DNA from: JADGNZ01 sp035995985
GTDB taxonomy: Bacteria; Acidobacteriota; Thermoanaerobaculia; Gp7-AA8
Direction: 5' to 3'
DNA: 55,111 nucleotides
Assembly (NCBI GenBank): GCA_035995985.1
Contig: DASYJY010000106.1
Coordinates: 1-55,111, forward strand
Below, in pieces: positions 7,901 to 17,597 of the stretch. Positions within the stretch are counted from its first letter, which is position 1. Every line of letters begins with the position of its first letter. Below the pieces are notes generated by a model, which ran no database searches, had not been told where the DNA came from, and was given only the letters and a program-made list of their open reading frames with translations. The translations under genes and the position numbers were made by a program.

Positions 7901-9868
7901 ATGCACAAACGCTTGCGGTGCGCGCTTCTGCTGTTGCTGTCGCTGTTGATTGCCGGAAATGCGTTCTGCCGCAATGACTCGGCAGCGGCCGAGTTCCGTA
8001 ACCCCACTCCCGCGGAGAAGGCGATGACCAGCGTCGACTTCGCGCCCGGCGCGGCCGCGGTCATTCTGAACTGGCATCAGGTCGTCGTCGATGACAAGAA
8101 CTCGTACCGTACCGACTACTTCCGCATCAAGATTCTTACCGAGGAGGGGAAAAAGTATGGCGATGTAGAGGTGCCGCACATCGCTCTCCTCTACGACGTC
8201 GATCACATCAAGGCACGCACGGTGCGGGCGGACGGCAGCATCGCCACGTTCGACGGCAAGACGTTCGACAAGGTGGTCGTCAAAGTCGGCGGCGTTCGTC
8301 TCATCTCGAAGACCTTCACGCTGCCGGACGTGCAGGTCGGCAGCATCATCGAATACCGCTACGACATCGCCAACCGCGGCAACCTCATTTACGACACCTC
8401 GTTTTCGCCGCAACGCGAGCTGCCGATCATCCATGAAGAAATCTCGTTGGAGCCGTACGTCTATGGCGGCTACAACACGTTCTTCAGCTACCGCGGTCTC
8501 CCCGCCGGTAAGAAACCGGAGATTCACGGCTCGAAGTACGAGATGACGCTCGAGAACATCCCGCCGTTTGAAGAGGAGCCGTTCGCGCCGCCGGAGGCGA
8601 CCATCAAACCCGAGCTACAGTTCTGGTACACAGCCGGCAAGATTGAGCCGGATGCCTTCTGGATGAAAGAGGCACACGACTGGGCTGACGCGATCGAGCC
8701 GTTCGTCGGTGATGGCCGCGCCGTGAAGGACGCGGCCACGGTCGCGATGGCCGGCGCCGCAACGCCGGAAGAGAAGTTGCGCAAGTTGTATGCGCGCGTC
8801 CAGGAAATCCGCAACCTCTCGTTCGAGCCGGAGAAGACGGACGCCGAAACGCGCAAGCTGAAAGACAACAACGGCGCGCAGGACGTCCTCCGCAATGGCT
8901 ACGGCTACATCCGCGAGATCAATCGCCTGTTCGTGTCGATGGCGCGCGCGGCGGGATTCGATGCGCACGTCATCCGTCTTTGCGAGCGCGACGAGCAGTT
9001 CATCGCCAAGAATGTTCCGATCGGACGTCAGCTCGACGGCGAGATCGCGGCCGTTACGATCGACGGCAAGCAGCAATTCTTCGATCCGGGAACTCCGTAC
9101 GCGCCGTTCGGCGTGTTGTCGTGGCAGAAGACGAGCACGAGCGGACTGCTGATCGCGCGCAAACAAGAGAAGGCGGTTTGGATCGACACGCCGTGGCCCC
9201 TCCATGAGACTGCGACGATGAAACGCGTCGCGCATCTGCAACTCGAGGACGGCGTTGTGCGCGGCACGGTTCTGATCACCTACACCGGCCAGGAAGCGCT
9301 GCACAGGCGCGTGGAGATGCGCAACGACGACGATGCGGCGGCGAAGAAATCGATCGAGAAAACGCTGAAGGGATGGTTCGCGGACGGCGCCACGGTCAAT
9401 CTGGTCGACGTCAAGAACCTTCGCGCGACCGAGTTGCCGCTGCTCATTTCGGCGACGGTCGAATTGCCGTCGGCGGCGTCGCTGGTCGGCTCGCGGGCCA
9501 TGGTTCCGTTGGCCATCTTCATGGCGACGCACAAGAATCCGTTCTCGTCCGAGCAGCGCAAGAACGCCATTTACTTTCACTATGCCTACCGTGTCGATGA
9601 CGAGGTGACGCTGAAAGTGCCCGCCGGCTACGCGGTCGAATCGCTTCCCGCCTCCGCCGACGTCAACATGGGCGCGCTTCACTACACAGCCACGGTGGGT
9701 AAGACCGCTGACGACATCCGCCTCGTCCGCCGACTGACGGTGGACACCGAGCTGGTCGGCCGCGATAACTACCGCATCGTTCGCGACTTTTTCAGCAAGG
9801 CCGCGGCAGCAGATCAAGAGCAGCTCGTCCTGCGCAAAGCCGCGAAAGCGGCCGGGAGCACACAGTGA
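7901..9868 (+). CDS. Exported DUF3857 protein with degenerate transglutaminase-like domain
   Basis: A 655-aa exported protein: signal peptide Met-His-Lys-Arg-Leu-Arg then a Leu-rich core to about residue 25, an N-terminal DUF3857 beta domain (about 40-240), a transglutaminase-like domain (about 265-420) and a C-terminal beta region. Compared with the next gene, the Tyr-Gly-Asp-Cys-Lys-Asp motif has become Tyr-Gly-Tyr-Ile-Arg-Glu, so the catalytic Cys is Ile, and the Asn-His of the second motif is also lost; the Phe-Asp-Pro Asp remains. It is therefore probably a non-catalytic partner. I chose ATG 7901 over ATG 7868 because it gives a clean signal peptide and has AAAGG upstream. The stop overlaps the next start (GTGA). 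Confidence 0.88.
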   Translation: MHKRLRCALLLLLSLLIAGNAFCRNDSAAAEFRNPTPAEKAMTSVDFAPGAAAVILNWHQVVVDDKNSYRTDYFRIKILTEEGKKYGDVEVPHIALLYDVDHIKARTVRADGSIATFDGKTFDKVVVKVGGVRLISKTFTLPDVQVGSIIEYRYDIANRGNLIYDTSFSPQRELPIIHEEISLEPYVYGGYNTFFSYRGLPAGKKPEIHGSKYEMTLENIPPFEEEPFAPPEATIKPELQFWYTAGKIEPDAFWMKEAHDWADAIEPFVGDGRAVKDAATVAMAGAATPEEKLRKLYARVQEIRNLSFEPEKTDAETRKLKDNNGAQDVLRNGYGYIREINRLFVSMARAAGFDAHVIRLCERDEQFIAKNVPIGRQLDGEIAAVTIDGKQQFFDPGTPYAPFGVLSWQKTSTSGLLIARKQEKAVWIDTPWPLHETATMKRVAHLQLEDGVVRGTVLITYTGQEALHRRVEMRNDDDAAAKKSIEKTLKGWFADGATVNLVDVKNLRATELPLLISATVELPSAASLVGSRAMVPLAIFMATHKNPFSSEQRKNAIYFHYAYRVDDEVTLKVPAGYAVESLPASADVNMGALHYTATVGKTADDIRLVRRLTVDTELVGRDNYRIVRDFFSKAAAADQEQLVLRKAAKAAGSTQ

Positions 9869-11811
9869 AACGCTCGATCGGGATCGCTGCTGTTCTTCTC
9901 GGCGTCGCAGTTTCAGGCTTCGCGCGCGGCACGCCCGACTGGGTGAAAGCCGCCGCGGCGACGACGATCCCGGCTCTGCCGAACGATCCGCGCGGCGTCG
10001 TGCTGCTCGACGAAGCGACGACCACCGTCTCCGCATCGGGAGAGATCCGGTCGACGCAACGCACGGTGTGGAAGATTCTCACCAGCGCCGGTCGCGACCT
10101 CGGCACTTTTGCCATCCGTTGCGATGCTGAGACGCGTCTGAAATCGCTGCACGCCTGGACCATCACCGCGAAAGGGGAGGAGTTGCAGACCGGTGATCGC
10201 GACGCCATCGAGACCTCCGCCGTTTCCGGAGAGTTGTACAGCGATCAGAAAACGGTCGTGCTGCAGATCCCCGGCGCGGACCCCGGCAGCATCATCGCGG
10301 TCGAATACGAACGGCGCGGCCGCCCGTACGCGCTGCAGGATTCGTGGACGTTTCAGCACGGCGTGCCGGTGCTCGTGGCGCGCTACTCGCTCGTGCTCGC
10401 CGACGGTTGGACGCACGACGAGAAGTGGTTCAACAGCGCCGGCGTCGCGGCGACGCAATCCGGCGGCGCGACCGTCTGGGAGATGCGCAACGTCGCGCCG
10501 CTCAAGGACGAGCCGCATCGTCCGTCCGCCGAGGCCATTGCATCGCGCATGAGCATCAACATCATTCCGCCGCGCGAGCAGCACGCCGGCAAAGCGCATC
10601 GCACGTGGGACGACGTCGCGTCGTGGTATGCGTCGCTGACCGCGGATCGAATGGCCTCCACTCCCGCGCTTGCCGCGAAGGCGCACGAGCTGATCGCGGG
10701 TAAGACGTCGACGTTCGACAAGGTCGCCGCGATCGGCGCGTTCACGCAGCACGACGTCCGCTACGTCGCTATCGAGATCGGCCTCGGCGGATATCAGCCG
10801 CACCACGCCGGCGACATCCTCACGAATCACTACGGCGACTGCAAAGACAAGGTCACACTGATGCGCGCGCTGCTGCGCGAGGCGGGCGTGAATTCGAATT
10901 ACGTTCTCGCCACCACCGAGCGCCGCACCGTCGAGCCGAGCTTCGCATCGGTCGATGGATTCAATCACGTCATCGTCGCCATTCCCCTCGGCGCCGACGC
11001 TCCGAACCTTCCCGCGGTCATCAATCATCCGCGGCTCGGCAAGGTGCTGCTCTTCGATCCGACCTCGGAGATGACGCCGATCGGATCGCTTCCCGAATAC
11101 CTGCAGAACAACGAGTTGCTCGTCGTCACGCAAGACGGCGGCACGGTGATTCATGTCGCGCCGGCCGGCCCGGAAGACAACAAGCTGAGCGTGGCCGCGA
11201 AACTGGCGCTCGATTCTGCCGGCGCGCTGCACGGCGACGTGCACGAGACCATCAGCGGCAGCATCGCCGCGGCGTGGCGCGCGTGGCTGCATACGATGAC
11301 CGAGGCCGAGCGCATTCGCGCGTTGCACGCGCGTCTCGGCGCGCACCTGGCGCAGTTCGAAATGAAAGGCGTCACGATCGAGAATCTCAACGACTCGTCG
11401 CGTGATCTCATCTTCAACTACGGCATCGTCGCGCCCGCGTACGCGAAGACTGCCGGCGGTTTGCTGCTCGTTCGTCCGCGCGTCCTCGGCGAGAAGGCCG
11501 AGACAGTCATCGATTTGAAAGAGCGCGCCTACGATTACGAGACCGAGGGGCCGTCGCTGCAGGTCGACGACGTCGAGATCGCATTACCTGCCGGCGTCGC
11601 CGTCGACGAGCTTCCTGCCGCGGTGAAAGTCAACGCCGCCGGATTCCGCTACGGAAGCGAGACGAAGGTCGAGAACAACGTGCTGCACTACCGCCGCGAA
11701 TATCGCGTGGAGCGCTTCAGCGTCCCGCGCGCCGAGCTGGCAGAAGTGAACCGCGTCTTCACCGCGATCATGGCCGACGAACGCAGCAGCGCTGTGTTGA
11801 AGCAACAGTAG
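9865..11811 (+). CDS. Exported DUF3857/transglutaminase-like protein
   Basis: A 648-aa paralogue of the upstream gene, starting with GTG in a 4-bp stop/start overlap. It has a signal peptide (Lys-Arg at 2-3, Ala-rich core, cleavage near Gly18-Phe-Ala), an N-terminal DUF3857 domain and a transglutaminase-like domain with an intact triad: Cys326 in His-Tyr-Gly-Asp-Cys-Lys-Asp, His368 in Gly-Phe-Asn-His-Val, and Asp398 in Phe-Asp-Pro-Thr. Members of this family are periplasmic or outer-membrane-associated putative cysteine peptidases/transglutaminases with no settled substrate, common in Bacteroidetes and Acidobacteria. Translational coupling to the degenerate paralogue suggests a heteromeric pair. 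Confidence 0.92.
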   Translation: MKRSIGIAAVLLGVAVSGFARGTPDWVKAAAATTIPALPNDPRGVVLLDEATTTVSASGEIRSTQRTVWKILTSAGRDLGTFAIRCDAETRLKSLHAWTITAKGEELQTGDRDAIETSAVSGELYSDQKTVVLQIPGADPGSIIAVEYERRGRPYALQDSWTFQHGVPVLVARYSLVLADGWTHDEKWFNSAGVAATQSGGATVWEMRNVAPLKDEPHRPSAEAIASRMSINIIPPREQHAGKAHRTWDDVASWYASLTADRMASTPALAAKAHELIAGKTSTFDKVAAIGAFTQHDVRYVAIEIGLGGYQPHHAGDILTNHYGDCKDKVTLMRALLREAGVNSNYVLATTERRTVEPSFASVDGFNHVIVAIPLGADAPNLPAVINHPRLGKVLLFDPTSEMTPIGSLPEYLQNNELLVVTQDGGTVIHVAPAGPEDNKLSVAAKLALDSAGALHGDVHETISGSIAAAWRAWLHTMTEAERIRALHARLGAHLAQFEMKGVTIENLNDSSRDLIFNYGIVAPAYAKTAGGLLLVRPRVLGEKAETVIDLKERAYDYETEGPSLQVDDVEIALPAGVAVDELPAAVKVNAAGFRYGSETKVENNVLHYRREYRVERFSVPRAELAEVNRVFTAIMADERSSAVLKQQ

Positions 11812-11855
11812 CGCGGCAGAATACGGACTACTGCGGCCCTGTTCCACGGCTGTTC

Positions 11856-13220
11856 ATGACTGTAGAAGCCATCGCAAAGCCCATCACCCGCGTGGGGATG
11901 ATCTCCCTCGGCTGTCCGAAAAATCTCGTCGATAGCGAGATCATGCTCGGGCAACTCCGCGAGGAATCGGAGGTCGAGATCACGAACGATCTCGACGCCG
12001 CGGATGTCGTCATCGTCAACACGTGCGGCTTCATCGACGCGGCGAAGCAGGAGTCGATCGACACGATCCTCGAAATCGCCGACCGCAAAGGGCGCGGCGT
12101 GCAACGCCTGGTCGTGGCCGGTTGCATGGTGATGAAGTACCGCGCCGATCTGCAGCAGGCCATTCCGGAGATCGATGCATTCGTCGGCCTCGATTCCCTC
12201 GAAGCGATTACCGCCGCCGTCACCGGGCGTACGGACGACGCAGCACCGGCAAAGCGCAAGATGTCGGTCCGCCTTTACGAAGATCTGCCGCGCGTTCTCG
12301 CGCAAGGCACGGCGCACGGGTATTTGAAAGTGTCGGAAGGCTGCTCGAATCCGTGCACCTTTTGCGCGATTCCGCAGATGCGCGGGAAGTTCCGCAGCCG
12401 CGGCATCGAGTCGCTCGTTCGCGAAGCGCAGTCGCTGCAGGCGCAAGGCGTCAAGGAGCTCTGCCTAGTCGCGCAGGACACGACGCGCTACGGCGAAGAC
12501 CTCGGCATCGCGAATGGTCTGACGTCACTCGTGCGCACGCTGCTCGCGGAGACGGATTTTCCGTGGATCCGTTTTCTCTACGCCTATCCCGGCTCGATCG
12601 ACTGGTCGCTCTTCGAGCTGATGGGACGCGAGAAACGTTTCGTGTCGTATTGCGACATCCCGCTGCAACACGTTTCCGCAAGCGTGCTGAAGACGATGCG
12701 CCGTCCCGGATCGCCCGCCGAATACCGCGCGATGGTGACGCGGATGCGCGAGCTCGTTCCCGACCTCTCGCTGCGCACGACGTTCATCACCGGCCACCCC
12801 GGCGAGACGCCGCGCGATTTCGGCGAGCTGTACGAATTCACCGAGTGGGCGCAGTTCGATCAGATGGGCGCCTTCGTCTACTCCGCCGAAGACTCCACGA
12901 TCGCCGCGCGCATGCCTGACGCGCCGACGCGCAAGACCGCCGAGCGCCGCCGCGAGAAGCTGATGCAACTGCAGCAGGAGATCTCGCGCTCCCGCAACGA
13001 AGCGAAACTCGGCCAGACCTTCGACGCCCTGATCACCGGCGTCTGCGACGAAACCGAGCACCTCCTCGAAGGCCGTCTCGTCGGCCAAGCGCCGGAGATC
13101 GACGGCCGCCTGCTGATCAACGACGGCATCGACCTGCTGCCCGCGGACTTACCGGCATTCGCCCGCGTCTCGATTACGGACGCGCATCCGTATGATCTCG
13201 TCGGCGCGGTCGTCGGCTGA
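11856..13220 (+). CDS. rimO: Ribosomal protein S12 (Asp) methylthiotransferase RimO
   Basis: A 454-aa radical-SAM methylthiotransferase that modifies a conserved aspartate of ribosomal protein S12. The N-terminal UPF0004 domain has Ser-Leu-Gly-Cys-Pro-Lys-Asn-Leu-Val-Asp-Ser, the pattern specific to RimO rather than MiaB, with [4Fe-4S] ligands Cys20, Cys57 and Cys90. The radical-SAM cluster is Cys163-x3-Cys167-x2-Cys170 (Gly-Cys-Ser-Asn-Pro-Cys-Thr-Phe-Cys-Ala-Ile-Pro). A C-terminal TRAM domain follows from about residue 385. Length is normal. The start follows the previous stop by 44 bp; it converges on the dioxygenase gene with 7 bp between stops. Confidence 0.96.
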   Translation: MTVEAIAKPITRVGMISLGCPKNLVDSEIMLGQLREESEVEITNDLDAADVVIVNTCGFIDAAKQESIDTILEIADRKGRGVQRLVVAGCMVMKYRADLQQAIPEIDAFVGLDSLEAITAAVTGRTDDAAPAKRKMSVRLYEDLPRVLAQGTAHGYLKVSEGCSNPCTFCAIPQMRGKFRSRGIESLVREAQSLQAQGVKELCLVAQDTTRYGEDLGIANGLTSLVRTLLAETDFPWIRFLYAYPGSIDWSLFELMGREKRFVSYCDIPLQHVSASVLKTMRRPGSPAEYRAMVTRMRELVPDLSLRTTFITGHPGETPRDFGELYEFTEWAQFDQMGAFVYSAEDSTIAARMPDAPTRKTAERRREKLMQLQQEISRSRNEAKLGQTFDALITGVCDETEHLLEGRLVGQAPEIDGRLLINDGIDLLPADLPAFARVSITDAHPYDLVGAVVG

Positions 13221-13227
13221 ATCGGCG

Positions 13228-14007
13228 TCAGTGTGGCGTGTACGCGAACGTCCGCATCGAGAGGTTGCCGTAGTGGAACCCTTCGTAAATCGTCGTGAGC
13301 GAATCTGATTCGCGTGAGGCGCCGAGGGCGACGAAGAGCGGCTCGAAATGTTCGGGGGTTGGGACGGCGAGGGCTGCGTGCGGCGCGAGATCACGGTAGC
13401 GGATGAGCGTTTCGAAATCGCGGCCGGCCAAGTGGGTCGCGAACCAGTCGTCGAATTCTTTGGCCCAATCATCGACCGGAGCGTTTTTATCACCGAGGTG
13501 GATGGCGCGGAGGTTGTGGACGATGCCGCCGCTCCCGGCGATGACGACGCCGTCATCACGCAGCGGTGCGAGCGCCTGGCCGATGCGCAGCAGATCGAGC
13601 GGAGTCGTGGGATGCGGCTGCGCGATCTCGACGATCGGCACATTCGCGTCCGGGAGAAGGATGCGCATCGGCACCCAGAGGCCGTGATCCCATCCGCGTG
13701 TTTCTTCGAGTGGTGCGCCGCCGAGGAGCGTGGAGATTTCGCGGGCGAGCGCTGGATCGCCGGGCGCTTCGTAGCGGATTTTGTATAGCTCGTCGGAGAA
13801 GCCGCCGAAGTCGTAGATCGTTTCGGGACGCGCGACCGCGTTGACGCGGATGCCGCGCGCCTGCCAGTGCGCGGAAACGACAGCGATCGCGCGCGCGCCG
13901 CTGAGCGATTTGCCGAACGCCGCCACCGCCCGCGTGAAGTCGTCCTGCTTGATCGCGATCGAAGGAGCGCCGTGGGAGATGAAAAGTGACGGCATCGAGT
14001 TGGTCAT
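13228..14007 (-). CDS. DODA-type (class III) extradiol ring-cleavage dioxygenase
   Basis: A 259-aa member of the LigB/DODA family, related to E. coli YgiD (4,5-DOPA dioxygenase). Visible family features are Phe-Ile-Ser-His-Gly-Ala-Pro near residue 13 (metal-binding His), Val-Val-Ser-Ala-His-Trp near 48, Gly-Gly-Phe-Ser-Asp-Glu-Leu-Tyr near 72, Asp-His-Gly-Leu-Trp-Val-Pro near 110-116 and a C-terminal Phe-His-Tyr-Gly-Asn-Leu-Ser-Met-Arg. These enzymes use Zn or Fe to open catechol rings; the substrate here is unknown. ATG 14007 matches the usual family length; the much longer open frame upstream runs antisense to the phosphoesterase gene and is discarded. Only 18 bp separate this start from the divergent gene, so promoters overlap coding DNA. 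Confidence 0.9.
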   Translation of the reverse strand: MTNSMPSLFISHGAPSIAIKQDDFTRAVAAFGKSLSGARAIAVVSAHWQARGIRVNAVARPETIYDFGGFSDELYKIRYEAPGDPALAREISTLLGGAPLEETRGWDHGLWVPMRILLPDANVPIVEIAQPHPTTPLDLLRIGQALAPLRDDGVVIAGSGGIVHNLRAIHLGDKNAPVDDWAKEFDDWFATHLAGRDFETLIRYRDLAPHAALAVPTPEHFEPLFVALGASRESDSLTTIYEGFHYGNLSMRTFAYTPH

Positions 14008-14025
14008 GTCGGTATCATCGCGCCA

Positions 14026-16416
14026 ATGCGCATTCGTTGCCTGATCCTTCTTCTTCTCACGACAAGCGCCGTTCACGCCGCCGATCTCGTGCGGCTCTCG
14101 ACCGGTGTTTCGCTCGATCCCGCCGCCGAATCGCACGGCGTCGGCAGCTTTCCGTTGGCGATCGCGGTCGCGCCCGGCGGCGAGCGCGTGGCGCTTCTCC
14201 TCAATGGCTGGCGGCAGCAGGGCGTGCAGATCGTCGACGCGAAATCGGGCGCGGTGATTCAGACGCTGCCGCAGATCGCGGCATTCATCGGTCTCGCGTT
14301 TTCCGCGGACGGCAAGACGCTCTATGCCAGCGGCGGCAACGACGATTCGATTTTCGTGTACCGCTGGAATGGAACGGAGGCGACGGTGGACGGCAGAATC
14401 GATCTCGTCGAACGCCCGAAGCCGGTCCCGAATGCGAAGCCGAAGGATCCGGAAGGCGTTTCGTATCCCGCTGGCATCGCTACGTCGCACGATGGACGAT
14501 TTCTCTACGTCGCGGAAAACCTCGGCGACACGCTGGCAGTCCTCGATCTGCCGACGAAGCGCGTCGTGCAGCGGCTGAATACGGATCGCTATCCGTACAC
14601 CGTCGTCGCCGACGCGCACGGCGATGTGTACGTCTCCGCGTGGGGCGACAACACGGTCAACCGTTTCCGCGCGAACGCGAACGGCACGCTGCGCAGCATC
14701 GCGCGCATTGCCGTCGGACGCCATCCCTCGGCGATGGTGGTCCGCGGCACGCGCCTCTACGTTGCGTCGGCGAGCACCGATTCGATCAGCGTCGTCGATA
14801 CAGCCACGTCGAAACTCATACGCACGTTGCACGACGCGCCTCCGGCCGGTCCGCACGAAGGCAGCACGCCGAACGCGTTGGTGCTTTCGCGCGATGGCAG
14901 CCGGCTGTTCGTGGCCGAGGCGGATAACAACGCCGTCGGCGTGTTCGCGGTCGCCACCGGCAAACTGCTCGGGCGCATTCCGGTCGAGTGGTACCCCTCG
15001 GCACTGGCACTCCACGGCGACGATCTGCTCGTCGTCAACGCAAAAGGGCGCGGCTCGCGTGCGAACCCGAATCGCACCCAGCCCGGTCCGAAACTGCAGC
15101 CCGACTCGCGCGACTACACGCTCGGCCAACTCGATGGCACGCTGATGTCGATCGCAGTCCCGGCAGCGACGTCGAAGCTCGCGTCATTCACAAAGCGCGT
15201 CGCGCATGCAAACGGGTGGGACGCGACGAGAGCCGCGCGCCGCTATCCACCGTTCAAGCACGTCATCTACATCATCAAAGAGAACCGCACGTACGATCAG
15301 GTCCTCGGCGACATGAAAGAAGGCGACGGCGATGCGTCGCTGGTGTTTTTTCCGGAGAACGTTTCGCCGAATCATCACGCGCTGGCGCGGCGGTTCGGCC
15401 TCTTCGACCGCTTCTTCGTGAACGCCGAGGTCAGTGCGCAGGGGCACAACTGGTCGACGGCCGCGTACGGCACCGACTATCTCGAGAAGACGATGCCGCA
15501 GGTGTACTCGCCGCGCGGCCGCACCTACGACTACGAGGGGACCAACCGCGACCGCGTCGTCGATGATGACGACGACGTGAACGCGCCGGCGAACGGATAC
15601 CTGTGGGATCTGGCGGTGCGCAAGAAAATCGCGCTGCGCAATTACGGCGAATTCGCGGGAGACGGCGATGACGTCCGCGAGGGTGTCGCCAAAGAGGTGG
15701 TTGGATTGCGCCGCGCACTGCGCGATACGACGTCGCCCGACTATCCGCCATTCAATATGAGCATCCCCGATCAGACGCGCGCCGACGTGTGGCTGCGCGA
15801 GTTCAATCGATACGTCGAGCGCGGTTCGCTACCTGCGCTGGAGATCCTCCGCCTTCCGAATGATCACACCGAGGGAGCGTCGGCCGGGAAGCCGACTCCG
15901 CGCGCGTTCATGGCGGACAACGACCTCGCGGTCGGGCGCATCATCGACGCGGTTTCGCATTCGCCGTACTGGCGCGATACGGCGATTTTCATCGTCGAGG
16001 ATGACGCGCAGAGCGGACCCGATCACGTCGATTCGCACCGTTCCGTGTTGCTGATGATTTCCGCCTGGAATCGCGGCGGTCTCGTGCATCGCTTCGTCAA
16101 TACCACCGACGTTCTGGCCACAATGGAGGAGATCCTCGGCCTCGATTCGTTGTCGCAGTTCGATCACTACGGCCGTCCGATGCGTCTTTTCGCGGAGAAG
16201 GCTGACCTGACGCCGTACGACGCGATCAAGCCGGGAGTTCCGCTCGACGAAAAGAATCCGGAGAGCGCACAGTCAAAAAAATCAGCGCTGCTCGATTTTT
16301 CGAAACCCGATGCGATCGATGACGCGACGCTCAACCTGATCCTCTGGCGCACGATCAAAGGCGATGTGCCGTATCCCGGAGCGACGCGGGCGGCGGTGGG
16401 GGCGATGCTGCGTTAG
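14026..16416 (+). CDS. Exported beta-propeller / phosphoesterase fusion protein
   Basis: A 796-aa protein with a signal peptide (Met-Arg-Ile-Arg-Cys, cleavage near His17-Ala-Ala). Residues ~30-370 form a YVTN/YncE-type beta-propeller, seen in repeats such as Ser-Arg-Asp-Gly-Ser-Arg-Leu-Phe-Val-Ala-Glu and Asp-Gly-Lys-Thr-Leu-Tyr-Ala-Ser-Gly. From about 405 a phosphoesterase domain (PF04185-like, as in phospholipase C and AcpA acid phosphatase) begins with His-Val-Ile-Tyr-Ile-Ile-Lys-Glu-Asn-Arg-Thr-Tyr-Asp-Gln. Later come Ala-Gln-Gly-His-Asn-Trp and a metal-site region Glu-Asp-Asp-Ala-Gln-Ser-Gly-Pro-Asp-His-Val-Asp-Ser-His-Arg. It probably hydrolyses phosphoester substrates in the periplasm. 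Its stop overlaps the stop of the opposite-strand kinase by 4 bp. Confidence 0.9.
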   Translation: MRIRCLILLLLTTSAVHAADLVRLSTGVSLDPAAESHGVGSFPLAIAVAPGGERVALLLNGWRQQGVQIVDAKSGAVIQTLPQIAAFIGLAFSADGKTLYASGGNDDSIFVYRWNGTEATVDGRIDLVERPKPVPNAKPKDPEGVSYPAGIATSHDGRFLYVAENLGDTLAVLDLPTKRVVQRLNTDRYPYTVVADAHGDVYVSAWGDNTVNRFRANANGTLRSIARIAVGRHPSAMVVRGTRLYVASASTDSISVVDTATSKLIRTLHDAPPAGPHEGSTPNALVLSRDGSRLFVAEADNNAVGVFAVATGKLLGRIPVEWYPSALALHGDDLLVVNAKGRGSRANPNRTQPGPKLQPDSRDYTLGQLDGTLMSIAVPAATSKLASFTKRVAHANGWDATRAARRYPPFKHVIYIIKENRTYDQVLGDMKEGDGDASLVFFPENVSPNHHALARRFGLFDRFFVNAEVSAQGHNWSTAAYGTDYLEKTMPQVYSPRGRTYDYEGTNRDRVVDDDDDVNAPANGYLWDLAVRKKIALRNYGEFAGDGDDVREGVAKEVVGLRRALRDTTSPDYPPFNMSIPDQTRADVWLREFNRYVERGSLPALEILRLPNDHTEGASAGKPTPRAFMADNDLAVGRIIDAVSHSPYWRDTAIFIVEDDAQSGPDHVDSHRSVLLMISAWNRGGLVHRFVNTTDVLATMEEILGLDSLSQFDHYGRPMRLFAEKADLTPYDAIKPGVPLDEKNPESAQSKKSALLDFSKPDAIDDATLNLILWRTIKGDVPYPGATRAAVGAMLR

Positions 16417-17588
16417 CCGGCTGCCAGCGGTAGCCGCACCGTGAACGTGCAGCCGCATCCCGCGCCGTCACTGGCGACTTCGATGCTTCCTGAATGCGCC
16501 TCGACGATACGGCGCGAGATGGCCATGCCGATGCCGAGGCCGGGATAGCCCTGGGCGCGTTCGCTGCGGCGGAACGGGTCGAAAACCAGCGGGAGAAACT
16601 CGCTGAGAATGCCGATGCCGCTGTCGATCACGGTCACGACCGCGGTTCCGTTGTCGCAACGGCCGGCGAGTTTCACTTCACCTTGCGGCGTGAATTTGAC
16701 GGCGTTCGTGAGCAGGTTCAGGAACACCTGGCGTAGCCGGTCGGGATCGCCGTGAACAATGATCGGCTCGTCGGGGAGATCGATTTTCAGCGCAAGCGAT
16801 TTCCTCTGCGCCTGCACTTCGACGAAGCTCGCCGCCATGCGCAGCGCGTTACGGAGGTCGAAGTCCTCAGGCTCGACATGCAGCGTCCCCTTCTCAGAGT
16901 GCGCAAGGTCGAGTAGGTCGTCGACGATCTTCGTTTCGGCCATGACAGCGTTTTTGAGATTGTGAAGTGCGGGGCGGACGCTCGGCTGAGATGCCAGTTC
17001 GATTTCGAGCAGTTGAATCCATCCCATGATCGAGGTCAGTGGCGTGCGCAGTTCATGCGACACCGAGGCGAGGAGCTCGTCTTTCGCGCGGCTCGATTCC
17101 TCCGCGGCGCGGCGTGCCACCTGATCGCGTACATCGACGATCACGAGACCGACGGTTTCGGCGCCGGCGATGGGGAGCCGGATGGCGGAGACGAGCGCGG
17201 GCCCATCTCCTGTTGACCAGCGGAACGAGAAGCCGCTCTCCTGCGGCGCGGTCAGTGCACGCTGCAGCATCGTGGCGAAACGCGGCCGTTCCATGTCGCC
17301 GATCACGTTCAGAAGGTTCTGTCCGAGGAGCGTCTCAGTAGGAATGCCGATCATCGCCGCGAGATGGCGATTGACGTAGACAATGGTGCCATCCGCAAGG
17401 ACCGTCGACACACCCTGCGGCAACGCGTCGACGAGTGTGCGGTAGAGCGGCTCGTCGGTCTGGAGCCGTGAGAGCCTGGCGCCGTCCGCATCGTGCACGA
17501 CAACGGCATCCACTTCTCCGCCGTGCAACGCACGCACGAGATCTTCATGCTCGCGGAGGCGTTGCTGTAGTTCAGATTTGTTGCTCAT
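16413..17588 (-). CDS. PAS-domain sensor histidine kinase of the kai operon
   Basis: A 391-aa soluble kinase without membrane segments. An N-terminal helical segment (about 5-45) with Gly-Glu-Val-Asp-Ala-Val-Val-Val precedes a PAS domain (about 48-155). The HisKA box has His178 in Ser-Val-Ser-His-Glu-Leu-Arg-Thr-Pro-Leu, and the HATPase_c domain has N (Asn-Leu-Leu-Thr-Asn-Ala-Val-Lys), G1 (Asp-Ser-Gly-Ile-Gly) and G2 (Gly-Leu-Gly-Ile-Gly) boxes. It starts 9 bp after the kaiB stop, so it is the third gene of a kaiC-kaiB-kinase operon and is a candidate for reading KaiC/KaiB state, like SasA in cyanobacteria. Unlike SasA it has no KaiB-like sensor domain. No partner response regulator is adjacent. 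Confidence 0.9.
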   Translation of the reverse strand: MSNKSELQQRLREHEDLVRALHGGEVDAVVVHDADGARLSRLQTDEPLYRTLVDALPQGVSTVLADGTIVYVNRHLAAMIGIPTETLLGQNLLNVIGDMERPRFATMLQRALTAPQESGFSFRWSTGDGPALVSAIRLPIAGAETVGLVIVDVRDQVARRAAEESSRAKDELLASVSHELRTPLTSIMGWIQLLEIELASQPSVRPALHNLKNAVMAETKIVDDLLDLAHSEKGTLHVEPEDFDLRNALRMAASFVEVQAQRKSLALKIDLPDEPIIVHGDPDRLRQVFLNLLTNAVKFTPQGEVKLAGRCDNGTAVVTVIDSGIGILSEFLPLVFDPFRRSERAQGYPGLGIGMAISRRIVEAHSGSIEVASDGAGCGCTFTVRLPLAAG

Positions 17589-17597
17589 AGAGACACC

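Noticed and set aside
7853..8527. N-terminal extension of the GNAT protein
   Set aside because: It is antisense to the DUF3857 gene and lacks GNAT motifs.
14008..15129. N-terminal extension of the DODA-type dioxygenase
   Set aside because: It is antisense to the phosphoesterase gene, and the dioxygenase has normal length from ATG 14007.
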